Notes under the pieces: generated by a model | Told to the model about the DNA's origin: nothing | Database searches by the model: none | The model's input: the letters and a program-made list of their open reading frames with translations, nothing else | Part shown: positions 15,306-27,807 of the stretch, piece after piece | Position numbering within the stretch: position 1 is the first letter of the stretch | Layout: every line of letters begins with the position of its first letter | Program-made: the position numbers and the translations under genes | NCBI GenBank assembly: GCA_963969345.1 | Contig: OZ017770.1 | Location: forward strand, 877,246-941,245 | Length of the DNA: 64,000 nt | Direction: 5' to 3' | DNA from: Turbatrix aceti | Lineage: Eukaryota; Nematoda; Chromadorea; Rhabditida; Panagrolaimidae

Positions 15306-18300
15306 ATGACGGATTCAAAGTATTTTACGACGACCAAAAAGGGTATGTTGTGCTTTACAACTGTTTGGTGCGCAATATCATGCTATTTTATTTTTCAGGC
15401 GAAATATTTGAACTCAAAACTGAACTGAACTCTGAGAAGAAGGAAAAGAAGCGCGAAGCTGTCAAGAAGGTTATTGCCAGTATGACCGTCGGCAAAGACG
15501 TCAGGTATGCGTTTTCTTATGGGAAGACTTTTTGTAAGGATGTGTGCTTGCAGCGCGTTGTTCCCTGACGTGGTCAACTGCATGCAAACAGACAACGTGG
15601 AGTTGAAGAAGCTCGTCTATCTCTACCTCATGAACTACGCCAAAAGCCAGCCGGATCTTGCCATTATGGCCGTCAATACTTTTGTAAAAGTTCGTAACCG
15701 TTGTTTTTTTGACAACTTGATAACAGATTTTTTAAGGATTGTGAAGATCCGAATCCGCTCATCCGTGCTTTGGCTGTACGTACAATGGGCTGCATTCTGG
15801 TTGACAAGATCACTGAGTATCTTTGTGAGCCTCTGCGCAAGTGCATCAAGGATGAGGATCCATACGTACGAAAGACGGCTGCCGTCTGCGTTGCAAAACT
15901 TCACAACATCAATGCTACGCTTGTCGAGGATCAAGGTTTTATCGAAATGCTCAACGACCTTCTCAGTGACTCTAATCCCATGGTAGTGGCCAATGCAGTT
16001 GCCTCAATCACCGAAATCAACGAAAGCCGCCCGATGGTCAAGATAAACCTTCAGACAGTTAACAAGCTGCTGACAGCGTTGAACGAGTGCACCGAGTGGG
16101 GACAGGTCTTTATTCTGGATGCTCTTGCAAACTACGAGCCCAAGGATGAACGGGAAGCACAGAAGTGAGTTTTTTTGTTCGAAAAGGCGTGTAATGGCAA
16201 ATCCAGGGTTTTCTGCTAAAAATGAAAAAGTTCTATCGATATTTTCGTTGTTTAGCATTTGCGAACGTATCAGTCCTCGTCTTGCTCACGCCAATGCTGC
16301 CGTAGTTCTGTCCACTGTCAAAGTGCTCATGAAGCTCATCAACATGCTGCCTGAAAATTCTGAATTTATCTCTCAGTTGATTAAGAAGCTCGCTCCTCCG
16401 ATGGTCACGCTACTCTCTGCTGAACCCGAAATTCAATACGTGGCTCTCAGAAACATAAATTTAATTGTCCAAAAGCGGTATGTTATTTTTGAAAAATGAT
16501 TTTATAGAATCACTTCTCTCTTTTAGCCCCGACGTTCTAAAACAAGAAATGAAGGTTTTCTTTGTCAAGTACAACGACCCGATTTACGTCAAAATGGAAA
16601 AGCTGGACATCATGATTCGTTTGGCTCAGCAGAACAACATCAGCCAGGTTCTCTCAGAGCTCAAAGAATACGCAGCCGAAGTTGACGTTGATTTTGTCCG
16701 CAAAGCGGTTCGTGCTATTGGACGGTGTGCTATCAAGGTTGAAACAAGCTCTGAGAAGTGCGTCGCTACCCTGCTTGAGCTTATCCAGACCAAGGTTAAC
16801 TACGTCGTGCAGGAAGCCGTGGTCGTGATCAAGGATATTTTCCGCAAGTATCCAAATCGATACGAGAACATCATTTCAAATCTCTGTGAAAATCTCGACA
16901 CCCTCGACGAACCAGAGGCACGTGCCTCGATGATCTGGATCATCGGCGAGTACGCCGAGCGCATCGACAATGCAGACGAGCTTCTCGCATCTTTCGTCGA
17001 AGGCTTTCACGACGAAAACACTCAGGTTCAGCTGCAGTTGTTGACTGCTGTGGTCAAGCTTTTCCTCAAACGACCCACGGACACTCAGCAGCTTGTGCAG
17101 CGCGTTCTATCACTTGCAACGCAGGACAGCGATAACCCGGATCTTCGTGACAGAGGCTACATTTACTGGCGTCTTCTGTCGGCCGATCCTGGTGCCGCCA
17201 AGGAAGTTGTTCTGGCCGAGAAGCCGCTTATTTCCGAGGAAACTGACCTGCTTGAGCCGTCTCTGCTCAACCAGTTGGTCTGCCACATCGGCTCTCTTGC
17301 TTCCGTCTATCACAAGCCTCCGACTTCGTTCATTGATATTAACCGCCAGAATTTGCGTGCAGTCAACGTGACTCCGGCTTCTGCAGCTCCGTCGAATGAA
17401 GGCGCTGTGGCTTGCAATTCAAACACACAGCTTACGGGCGAAGAGCAAAGCGTTCCGGCCGTAATTCCAAGTCAGGAAAATATCATTGCCGATCTTCTGT
17501 CTTTGGATCTCACTGGCGGAAGTGCGACCGTTCCCGTTGCTCCTCCTCCCGTCAGCAGTGGTATAGTTGGTCTCGATGATCTGCTCGGTGGCATCAGCGC
17601 TACACCTCCTCTTCCTACGGTTCCTGCAGCGGCTACTGTGGCTCCCGTAGCTGAACTTTTGACCGGTTTTGGATCGTCCGTTGAACCTCAGCCTGCCGGA
17701 TACGTTCCACCGAAGCAGATTTGGCTGGATGCGACCAAGGGCAAGGGACTACAGCTCGAAGGAACCTTTTCCCGTCGTGCAGGCACTATCTACGCGAACA
17801 TGACATTTACCAACAAAGCCATGTCCCCGCTCAGTCAATTTGCTATTCAGTTTAACACCAATTCGTGAGTTGAATTTTTTTTATTATTTGAAAAGCACTA
17901 GTTTTAATTTTTCAGATTTGGATTAAAACCTGCCGCACCGCTCGAGCTTGCCGCGCTTCAGCCTGGACAATCGGCCAACGTCAATATGGCTTGCCAAACG
18001 AACGGACCTGCCCAGAAGATGGATCCTCTGACGGCTCTGCAGGTAAGTCACGAGTATATAACGTTTGATGCGTTGAGAATTTCGTTTTGTATCGTCCCGA
18101 AGATTCCTTCCATTAGTTGGCTATCGACAGCGCATGTGTGCCTGAAAAAGGGGGCTGGCGTAATTTCTATCGGAATTCAAAAAACATACCTGCAATAACA
18201 AGTTCGATTTTGCTTGCCGTCTTTTATCGCAGAGATAAATTTTGCCGTAATAGCATTGAATACAATCTTTTCGTCGTACTTTCCTGTTTCCAAATAGGTG

Positions 18301-20110
18301 TCAAATACTTTTTCCTCCAAAAATTCTTCCAAATAACTTAAATCTTTTCTACACAATTCATCGTTGAGTTTTTCTTTGAATCGATCTTTTTTGTTAAAGA
18401 AAATAAGCATGTTTGATGTCTGAGCAATTTCATTGTTTAACAAAATTTTTGTAAATTCTATAGCTTCGTCGAAGAGGGTGTAGTCTCGGTGTACAGCGTG
18501 ACGAATGTTGTAGTCTGACATTGCGACAACCAGGAGAATAAAATTCCGGTCTTTGTCGTTTCCAGCAAAGCTCCAGTTCTGTAGGTAGTCTGTTATCCGT
18601 AACTGAAAAAAAATAATCTTTTTGTTATAACCTTCAAAAATATACCAATTCTGACTGTTGACCACCAACGTCTGTAATTTCTACTTTCATGTTGTAAATT
18701 ATGAACTTGTATTTGTTCATGTCAACTGTCGGTTTGCGACTGTGGATTTTGTCTGAATCACTCGGATTGTAATCATCATTAAAAATTTCCTAAAAAAGAT
18801 TTTTTTTAACAAAAAAATAAAATCTGTTAAAACGTACAGTAATTTTCTGATCGTTCAAAAAATAGTCGACACCATCGAATATTTTTTTATGAGAAATATT
18901 AATTTGATTTTTGTTTTGAATGGTATCCTGGATAACCTTGTCACCGAAGAGTTGGCAGAGTTTTTGTTCAAAGCCCTGATTGAATTCAATTGTTTCACGC
19001 GGATCCATCTGATCACATATCTGGTGTATTGTTTCGGCAAATTCTGCATTATCAGTGCTTTCAAAGCTTTTATTGTTTTCCTTGATGTGCTGAAAAGTGT
19101 ACTTTTTATTGCTTTGTTTCTGATCAGTAGCTTGCCTGAATAAAAATGTCAAAGGCATCTAGCAGGTTTCGCCGAATCGTGTTCTGCCATTCGTCTCGAT
19201 CTAGCGATAACTCCTGTTTCTGCGTCCAGTCATCGTTGCACACTTTATAGTTTGGATTTACGTGGCTTAGGTGGTGAAGTTGTCTTATAATCGTAGATTT
19301 TCCAGCTGAACCCATTCCAGCCATGAAGAATCGCACAACGCTTTCATTCTTTTTTATCTAAAAAAAGCAGATTTATAGTTGTTTTTTGAGAGAGAAATAA
19401 CTTACGCTTTTATGATCCTCCGGTGATCGGTTGTTATTACGCTCACTCCGGAAGCATAGTTGGCCCATGGCGTTGCATGCATACAATGACAATGCTAACC
19501 AATCACGGCTATGCTTGTAGCAATCAATTTTTACTCAGTTTGACGCATTGCTTCTTATCGATAAGACTGCTCTGATTTTTTCTTGTCTCCTCATGTGACA
19601 AAGGGCGTACAATGATATAAAACACACACGTGTAATACAAAAAGCATGTATAATTTTTAGGTTGCCGTCAAAGATGACGTAGACGTCTTTTACTTTGCCA
19701 TCATCGTTCCGCTTCACGTGTACTTTGACGACAATGGCCAGATGGACAAGCGCGACTTCCTACAGCTGTGGAAGGAGATCCCCGAGCAAAATGAAGTCCA
19801 ATTTACGATACAAAATTCTTTGAATTTTTCGGCCGGTATGTTTATATTAGTTTCAGTTCAAAAATACAATATCTGATTTTCAGACGACATTTGCACCAAA
19901 CTCCAGCAGAACAACATCTTTACCGTTGCGCGCCGCAATGTCGATGGCCAAGAGTTGCTCTACCACTCTATCAAGTACACCAATAACATTTACATCCTCT
20001 CCGAGCTCAAAATGCAACAAAATCAGTCCGGCATCACTCTTTCCCTAAAATCACGTCACTTAACGGCAATCGCCAATCTAAACGAGATCTACCAAACAAT
20101 TCTTTCGTAA
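15306..20110 (+). CDS. apb-1: AP-1/AP-2 complex subunit beta (beta-adaptin)
   Basis: Nine exons (15306-15342, 15399-15504, 15554-15689, 15737-16164, 16256-16477, 16527-17864, 17916-18042, 19661-19835, 19884-20110) give 931 residues, the normal length for beta-1/beta-2 adaptin. The trunk has the conserved start ([18 protein letters not shown]), [20 protein letters not shown] and [17 protein letters not shown]. The hinge carries a clathrin box LLSLDL near residue 632. The ear begins at about 710 and ends with [21 protein letters not shown]. In nematodes one beta subunit serves both AP-1 (TGN/endosome) and AP-2 (plasma membrane), binding clathrin and dileucine cargo. Intron 7 (18043-19660) is far longer than the others and contains a complete G alpha gene on the other strand. 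Confidence 0.95.
18048..19468 (-). CDS. Divergent heterotrimeric G-protein alpha subunit, nested in beta-adaptin intron 7
   Basis: Six exons (19468-19406, 19357-19136, 19089-18838, 18789-18646, 18602-18190, 18141-18048) give 395 residues. It starts MGQLC (glycine 2 for myristoylation, cysteine 5 for palmitoylation). Visible motifs: P-loop GMGSAGKS at 35-42 (usually GAGESGKS), switch-I arginine R197 and T200 but VDM in place of TGI, DVGGQ at 219-223 followed by QSEL instead of RSER, NKKD at 297-300, and TCA at 367-369. The protein is longer than the usual 350-360, with extra length in the helical domain. The exon 2/3 junction uses a GC donor (46-base intron); without it the frame hits a stop two codons later. 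The catalytic glutamine is present, so it is probably a working GTPase. Altered switch regions suggest a nematode-specific G alpha, possibly sensory, but that is inference. Confidence 0.9.
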
Positions 20111-23100
20111 TTATTTATGTATTTGCTTTGAGTTTTATTTAAGTGTCATGCTGTTTTAATATTATTCCCAAAATGTAGTAGTCCTGCTTTTTATTATTAA
20201 ATTAAATTAAATTATTCTTGTTGTATCTGTCAATTCCGCAATATAAAAGGAAGATAAACGGAACAACGCACGGCTATTGATCAAACGGACCGATGAATGG
20301 CAAAAAGAGAGGCATTTGGACTTTATCATCAACTTTATACCTTATTGAATTCACTAGCACTGCCAGGTTCTGACTTTGCGACATACATTGCCTTTGGATG
20401 TTTGAATCTATCTCCAAACTTTCGCGTTTAAACGTTCACTCAAGGACACACATGAAGTGGCGCAAGAAAAAACAAGCTATCGATACTACGGCAATTTATC
20501 GATTGATCACTTAACTTGGTGCATTTGACTTGCTCGACCTCAATGCTTTGCCATGCTTTCTGTGCATGTCGGTTCTTTATATCTTTCGTTCCGAATGTTC
20601 CTTTTTTCGCCATCGCTTGATGCAGTGCCATTCGTCGATGGATTCAACTTTAATTGTCATTCGTGTCTTGTGGACATTTCCGTTTTGTTCAAATGCCGCA
20701 ACCATTTATTTTTGCCCCTACTACAATTGTTGAGTGCTTTTCCATCTGTCCTAACGCTGGTGCTTGTTTTATTACAGCCGAAAATTTGCTTTTTGTTTCA
20801 CTTACGAAATTTTTAATTGGCCCTTGCCGGAGTGCACCTTTTCTTCCAATTTGTTGTTGACGTAATAAGTTTACGCTACACTGAATGAAATACTCCTGCC
20901 CCTGGAGGTTAACTACTTTGCGCATATTATTTATCATGGTTAGTACGAGTGACGAGATTTTATCACTCCACGCTCTTCATCTGGTGGCTTTGGATATAGC
21001 GATTTTATGATTTGGTGACCTACCTGTTGCCTTTGTTGTGTCAGTTGTACAGGCTGAAAGAATGACGTTTATCTGAACGGTTTTTCATTGCGCACCCCAC
21101 TTTTTTTATTTGCAAATTTTCTTAGGCTCCTTACTCCGAGGTAAACTTTGTCTCTGCGGCAGGGAAGGCAGTCGCGGTTGAAGACTGAACTTTTTTGTTT
21201 TATCGACCTAATCAATCTTTACCTACCTACTACTAAACACCCAGGAGGGGTACCATCTAGCCGTCCACAATTAGTTGCCACTATTTTTAATTATCGACCT
21301 TGGACCTGCACTTGGAATGAATCATTCAATTTTCGTTGCTCTTTTTTTTAACTGTTTCAACTTTATAATTTTCTCGCTGACTTTCCACTTTTGTTCTTTT
21401 TCATTGAACACTGTTAATCTCTAAAATCGCTGACGAATGCGTGAACAGCCGCCTTGCCTTGCACGTTGACTCGATGGGAAAAAATACGAATGACATCGTT
21501 CGCTGCTCTCCTCTATAAATACTTTTTTCCATCGACATTACAGGACATTTTTTTGCCATATACGGCGACCTCTATCCGTGTATTGACCAACTTTGTGCCT
21601 TATTGGATAAAATTTAGCCTCTCGTTGGGTGTAGCTTATTCAATTCTCCTTTGCTACGGTTTAGGTTGTTAGTTTATGTCTCTGCCGGGAAATTCAGAGT
21701 CATGCTGCGTTTGTGTGCCTCAATAGTTGTGCAGTTTTCTGACAACGTCGTCAAAATTGGCTAATTTAACTTCCAGCTTTGTTGTTGCGCTTCGCCAATG
21801 GCTATCTGTCGATGTGAATCCGTGAAAACGAAGATTAATGCTTTATGTCGTGTTTCAACTTTTTCACCTTGCCGAAAGTGTCGCGACAATGCTTCGTTTA
21901 TTTCAATGATCCACAAGTAATTGCGTTACAACCCTTTCGATCGCCTTTTATGCGCGTTTGTTATTTTTCACCTTGCACAAAATAATTGTATTTGACGACC
22001 TTGTCACAATCGATACAGTTTTGGGATACCACCGATTGTTTGCGGAGTGCGTTCGTGGTGCCGGGGGGGGTAGGGCAGGTAATGGGTTTCGAAAGTTGGC
22101 AGTAGGTAGGGTGCGAAGCGTTAGTACCCCTCCACTCCATATCCTGAATCGCTTGATTGAGGGCCTATGGATGGGGGTTTACGTACACGCATTCTCCTAT
22201 TTGGTATTGTTTGTTCATGTACTCTTGTTCTCGTAAATGCAATGAATCCGCATCGCTCTAGCTTTCCTTCCATCGCTTTTGTACGCTCTTCCTGCGCCAT
22301 TGATATTTGTCAGTGCGCTTTTGCACAAAACTTGCATGATTTATTGATCAGTATACAAGTATTGTAACAAACTCTTCTTAACTAACCTACGGTTAGTCTT
22401 TTTTAATGAATTGTGTATTTTTATGCCATACGAAGCCAGTCGACCATCATTAGGGGACGCCTTTACCGCATCTGCTACACGACTTTGGGGACATGCATGT
22501 AGTTGGTATTCATTCCACTTTAGTCGTTTATTTACATTCTGCTTCACAACGACAACTGACTGCTGCATGCCTGACCGTCCGTGACTTTCGATTGGCACAA
22601 CCAACCCAGAGGGTTGGCATCAAACAGACTTAACAAGCTTTCGCAGAAGGTTTGGCCTTGCCTTATGGGCTTTGCTTTCTCTTTTCATTAGCACCTGCAC
22701 CTGCTTTCCTTCTTATTGTGGCAATCAAGAGTGTTTTCTAGACGCTGAGATTCAACGTTAACCACAACCTTGGAAATAGTTTTTCTCTTGTCGCTGCCTA
22801 CCGCTTTTGTCAGTCATTTTTTTTCGTTTCAGAAATTTACGATAACTTGTGAGTCAGACATTTTAAAGTAAGAATTGTTGAAATATAGATAACTTTTCTG
22901 TGTCTGTTATCAACGCTGTATACTATGATAAGAATGTATTACGTGACATAAAAATGACATAATTTTAATCGTATAACCGTTGAAGTTGTCGATAAGAAAT
23001 ACTGTGTCTTCCATATATAGCTGTTATATAGTTTTTTTTGTGCAGAAAATTGTTTGCGCGTGTATGCTGAACTATTTTTCCTCATTCGCGTCTTTGTCTT

Positions 23101-23167
23101 TCCCACTATTATCGTTCTTTTTCTTCTTCTGTATAATAAAAACAAAACCATTTTTACAGTCACAGCC
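20111..23167. other. Gene-poor region between beta-adaptin and the orphan gene
   Basis: About 3 kb, pyrimidine-rich on the plus strand, with many short open frames that have no splice context. A run of eight guanines sits at 22063-22070 in a locally G-rich stretch. No gene recognised on either strand. Confidence 0.5.
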
Positions 23168-23853
23168 ATGTCGACCGAAGAATCGAATCCACCTCGCGAG
23201 GCTTCCATTTCGGTGCTTAAAGACAACGGCAACAAAGTCATCCTTGCCATCCACGTTCCTGGCCTCAAGCGAAAGTCAAACATTTTCAAGGCTATCTGGC
23301 GGCTCTTCAGCAAGCCTTCAGATCCTTTTCGTCTCTCTTCAAATGCCAGCTTTTCCAAGTATTCCTTGACAAGTGGATCTCTCGAGCTTTCTGTCGACGT
23401 CTACGAGAGCAAGGAAGCTCTCCGGCAGCACAGCGAAATTCTTCAACGGTATTATTGCAAAATCAACCAATTTCCCTCTCGTATCAATCCTGAAAGCGCC
23501 GAATTCGAGGTACGTATGTTTGCTCTATTTTTGTCTCGCTGTCGTCATTAAAAATTCATGACCCAAAAGCATTTCCTTTTGACTTTCGTAATGCTCTCCG
23601 TATGTTTTATCCCATTTTAAAAAGTATTTCAACGAGACGTAGGTCCATAGTGACTCACAGCGAGCAATTAATTTCATTTTGACGTCACGAATGATTTTGT
23701 AATTTACGATCAATTTTTGATTTTCAGTTGCAAGAAGCCGCAAGTGGCAATTGCTACTTTCTGTTGACTTGTATCAAGATCGACAACCTGCACACCAACT
23801 GGAAAGACTATCAAGCGACAAACGGTACACTGGATGTAACTCAGGTGAGCTGA
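23168..23853 (+). CDS. Unrecognised 155-residue protein
   Basis: Two exons, 23168-23509 and 23728-23853, joined by a GTACGT...TTTTCAG intron in phase. The protein starts MSTEESNPPREASISVL and contains basic KRKSNIFKAIWRLF, an alternating hydrophobic pattern suggestive of beta strands (SGSLELSVDVYE), and NCYFLLTCIKIDNLHTNWKDY near the end. No signal peptide or membrane helix. Codon choice looks like that of the clearly real neighbours (many AAC, GAC, ATC, CTC). The stop follows GTGAGC, which could itself be a donor, so a longer 3' form is possible. Function unknown. Confidence 0.7.
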
Positions 23854-24327
23854 ATTTACCAACTCTCTTCTCCATCCCAATCCATCGCGTGTCACGTTCG
23901 AAAAAGCCAAGCACTGCAAAATTAAATGTTCGGACGCGTGTGTTTGTTGTTACAAAAATTTTTGCCAATGGAAATAAATAATTGACTTTAAGTTGTTACT
24001 GTTTGTTGATAAGTTTGGGATGAATTAGAAGTATGCATGCATTTATCTAAGGCAACAAGGCACAAGAAACAAATGCAATAAGAAGATGAAATGAAAATCA
24101 ACTGTCATGGAGCGTAGGTGCAAATTTGTTTGCAGAAAAGGCAAATACGATATTGCCATTACACGTGTGCATCGGAAAAAAAATAGGAATTGAGCATCGG
24201 AAAAAACTTATGGTGGAAAAAGAGAGAGACAGAGATTAAAGACAGAAGATACACGTGAACATGATCTTGGAGAGACGACAGAAAAGTACCTGAAATCATC
24301 GTGGGGATAACACATCGGGCTAAATTT
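23854..24327. other. Convergent intergenic region
   Basis: Shared 3' flank of the orphan gene (+) and srGAP (-). An AATAAA at about 23972 on the plus strand could end the orphan transcript. No gene seen. Confidence 0.5.
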
Positions 24328-27300
24328 CTACAGAATGTTTTCCTCCTGTTGGAAGGAAGCCTGGGAATCAGGATTACGACGGTAAATTGCGCCAGCGGAG
24401 AGAGCAGAAGGCATGCGAGGGCTCGACGACGAAGAAGTGCTGGAGTCAGGAGTGGATTTGCCGCCGTTAGCGAGACGACTCGTATCCTGTTGGTAGGTCA
24501 TCTGAGCAGAAAGCGGGATAGATCGGATTTTGTTAGCACTACGCGACTTTTCCATTCTAAAAATCAACATTTCTCATCACAAGTTGCATTCAACGAGATA
24601 GGAACTTACCCCTGGCATTCAGACAACTTGGAGAGAATACCGGTCGAAGCAGAGTGTGTGGGAGACGGATTCTGATTCTTGCTAGCAGCGCTGGACACGC
24701 CAAAGCCAGAATCAATGCTACTGCGTTCTTGGAGAATGTTCAAACCGAATGAGCCACTGGGAAGAGCTTCAGCCCGTTTTCCGACGTCCTGACACTTCTT
24801 GGGCGAACCAGGTACTTTGTGAGGTGAACCGTTCTCCTTCTGAGCCACACCAGTGCTTTCGGTAGATTCACCGCTGATAGACGTATGAGCAGTCGAAGAG
24901 TTCGTCGAAAGTGGAGTAATCATAGACGGAGGACCCGTCGGAGACGACAAAGCTCCCAGAGTGCGCATGTGAGAGTAGATAAAACGATCGTCCGAGTCAT
25001 CGTAAACAGCAGCACGATTTATCGGCGTCGTAGCCACCGGAGAAGAATCGTGATCGTTCGCCGGGACGCTGTAAAGCGAGCGGCGTTGACGCTGGTTAAC
25101 CACTGCTGCTGCTGCCCGGGCAAGCTGACGATCCATTCCAGGAACACCGTCCTGCTCTGTGTGGTAGGAGCGATTCATCGCGAGGAGCATTCCAGAGTGC
25201 GACGACTCATTGTGAATGGAATGAAAATCGCTGTTCGTTGTTCCCGTTGCAAAGCAGTCATCGTTGTCGTCTGTGAAGTTGATGCCGTCATCGTAGGCTT
25301 CGTACGCCGGTCCGGGGAATGAAGGCAGGAAGATGGAATCGTGATACTCAATGCAGTTCTTGATAACTTCGTTGACCGAAGTCTGGTAGTAAACCTGATC
25401 CTTGTCATCCGGAATCGGCAATAGCGTCGGACCAAAACAAATAGCCAGATTAAAGGGATCCATCATGTTCTCATCACTGAACTGTGACAGATGATTGAGG
25501 AACGCAAAGAGATAGCGCAGGAGAAGAAAAGTTGGAGTGGGCAATTTGTTGACAAATGGAGTGATCTAAAAAGCCCAATTAAAACACCATTCAGAAATAA
25601 AATTTCCTGTTTTACACTGCTCTTACCTGATTAATAAAATCCTGTGTCGTTTTGCACTTTGCACAATCGGTGAGCTGTTCAAAGAGATACATCGGAAAGA
25701 GGGGCTCCCGCAACTCGCGAAGGTAGAGCTTCAACAGGCCAGCGATGGAGTTTACGTCGGATGAATTTACCAGGTTGCCAAGTGGATCATCGCCATTTTC
25801 AAATGCCTCCTTCATGTTGTTGATCTCAACCTGCGAACCAGAAATACGGAAGACTCCTTGGTGGTGCAGGGCGTAGTGAGATAAGATGCGAATACAGCTA
25901 GTAACAACGAGTGGAATGTTTTCGCCGGTTGCCTCGACGTATTCTTCCAGACTGCCGCCAAAAAGCTTGGGACGCTTGGCTCCGAAATTCTCATTGTACG
26001 AGTTCTCGATCATCGAAACAACGCGCTTCTTGCGTCGCAGTCGATAGTGCCACTCTTGCTCTCCTTGTGGTTGATTGGTTGATGCTGCCGAAATCGCAGC
26101 CTGAATCCGGGGGCTCGAAATTTTTTGCAGAGGGTCATTCGTCAGAGATCGTCCAATCGAATTAGCGCGGGCTTGAAGCCGCTCGATCAGGTTGCCGTTA
26201 AGCAGGTGATGACGAAATCCCTCAAGATAGCCAAGGCTAACGTTCTCGACGGCTGCCTCGCTAGCTTCAAGTGGCGCACGAGTGTCAATGAGTCCATTAC
26301 TGTTGATCTGGACTATTGTGTTTGTCGAGAGCAGCATCTGCATTTCTTCGTCTTTGCGATTGAGATCATCTAGGATGCTGTTGGACTCTGAGCGAAGGGT
26401 TTCAAGGCGACGCTCGACTTGAACCTTGCGAACGCTTAAGTCGTCGGTGAGACACCCGGCAACGACAACGTTCGTTTCTCCTTCTCCGGGATCATGCCTA
26501 TAAAGAACAAAGCTTATGCATGCAGTTTTAAAGCAAACATGCAAAACCCACTTGAAGACAAAGCTCTTAGGCAGCATGAAAACCGAGCTGTTGGTTTCAA
26601 AGTACTTTTGCTTGTCTGAAGGCAGGTGCATGGATTCGCGGAACAAAGACAGCGAAGCAAGAGCCGTCATTTCCTGCTGACAAACAGCTTTGCGGGCAGC
26701 AATTACGTTCGTCAGGATGAGGTTGAGCCAGAACTCGAGGCCAAGATCCGTGCAGTCTATAAGGTCAGCGAGATCTTCGGCGTAGTACTTGTGCATAGCT
26801 GCGTTGGTAGCATCGATGCACAGCAGGTACTCGTTACGGGCACGATTGCACTTCAGCTTGACAGCTTCGTATTTGGTGAGACACTTGTCAAAGTTCTTCT
26901 GCACGGATTTTTGTTTACGCAACGAATTGGCATCTTCACACTTCTGCTTACTCAGTTCGGCTTTGCCAAGCTTTTCTTTTACAGTCATGTAATCATTAAA
27001 GCAGAGCTGAAGGAGCAAAAAAGCAATTAAAAACCAATAATTTGGATTTTATCTTCGACGTACCTGATATGCTTTCATCGCTGATTGCAACTCACTGAGT
27101 ACACGTATAATTTCGCTTTGAGCTTGCACGCCTATTTCACGACACTAAAAGTGGTTTTATGAATGAAACAGCCGGCAATTTGTCACTACGAACCTTCTTT
27201 GAGATTTTTTGCAGCATGGAGCAGCGAGCCGTGATGCTGGGGCAAACATTGTGGAGATACACCTCGGCAGTCGTCAATCTTTGCCGTGCTTCATCCTTGG

Positions 27301-27807
27301 TATCGTCCACGAGTTGCTGCCATAAACCACATGTGGAAAAAAGTGGCCAATTTGCTCGCCTGGAAAAATCACATTGTTTGTGAAAAAAATGAAAAATTTA
27401 AGCAAAAAAATAGAGAATGAATTCAACAAGTTAAAAGGAAGCACATTGACTTCGAAAAACCGTAAATCCCATCAAAAAAAATTCCCATTAAATCTAACGG
27501 GGTTAAACTGACTCACTTTTGACGCTCATTTTTATGTTTTAACATTGTGGATTTTGTAAGCTTTTCAAGCTGCTTGCTATACTCCAGGTCAAGTTCGGCA
27601 CGCTTTTTGAGAAAATCATTGACATCGTGAAGAATAGCAACCTGAGTATCGGTTCTCTGTTCGATGGCTTTGATTTGATCAACAAGCTGTGATTTGATAT
27701 CTTAAAATCGTCAATGCAGGAGTAATTTAATCGTTTACATACGGAAATGAAAACTAACCTTTAGTTTGTTGATGAAGCTCATTCGTGGCTTGCTTGATGA
27801 AGGACAT
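24328..27807 (-). CDS. srgp-1: F-BAR and RhoGAP protein of the srGAP family
   Basis: Eight exons (27807-27759, 27700-27517, 27359-27194, 27144-27064, 27006-26552, 26497-25627, 25565-24610, 24556-24328) give 996 residues. The first half is an F-BAR domain (DIKSQLVDQIKAIEQR, LLHDVNDFLKKRAELDLEYSKQLEKL-like opening) with a coiled-coil extension. The RhoGAP domain (about 465-650) shows GVFRISGS with the catalytic arginine finger, VNSIAGLLKLYLRELREPL and NLAICFGPTLL. The last 300 residues are serine-rich and disordered. Vertebrate srGAPs have an SH3 domain after the RhoGAP; none is visible here, as is known for the worm SRGP-1. The protein bends membranes and inactivates Rho-family GTPases at cell junctions. 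It starts MSFIKQATNELHQQTKDI. Confidence 0.92.

Noticed and set aside
24885..25322. 145-codon plus-strand frame
   Set aside because: Antisense shadow of srGAP exon 7; arginine-rich text typical of a reversed coding strand.
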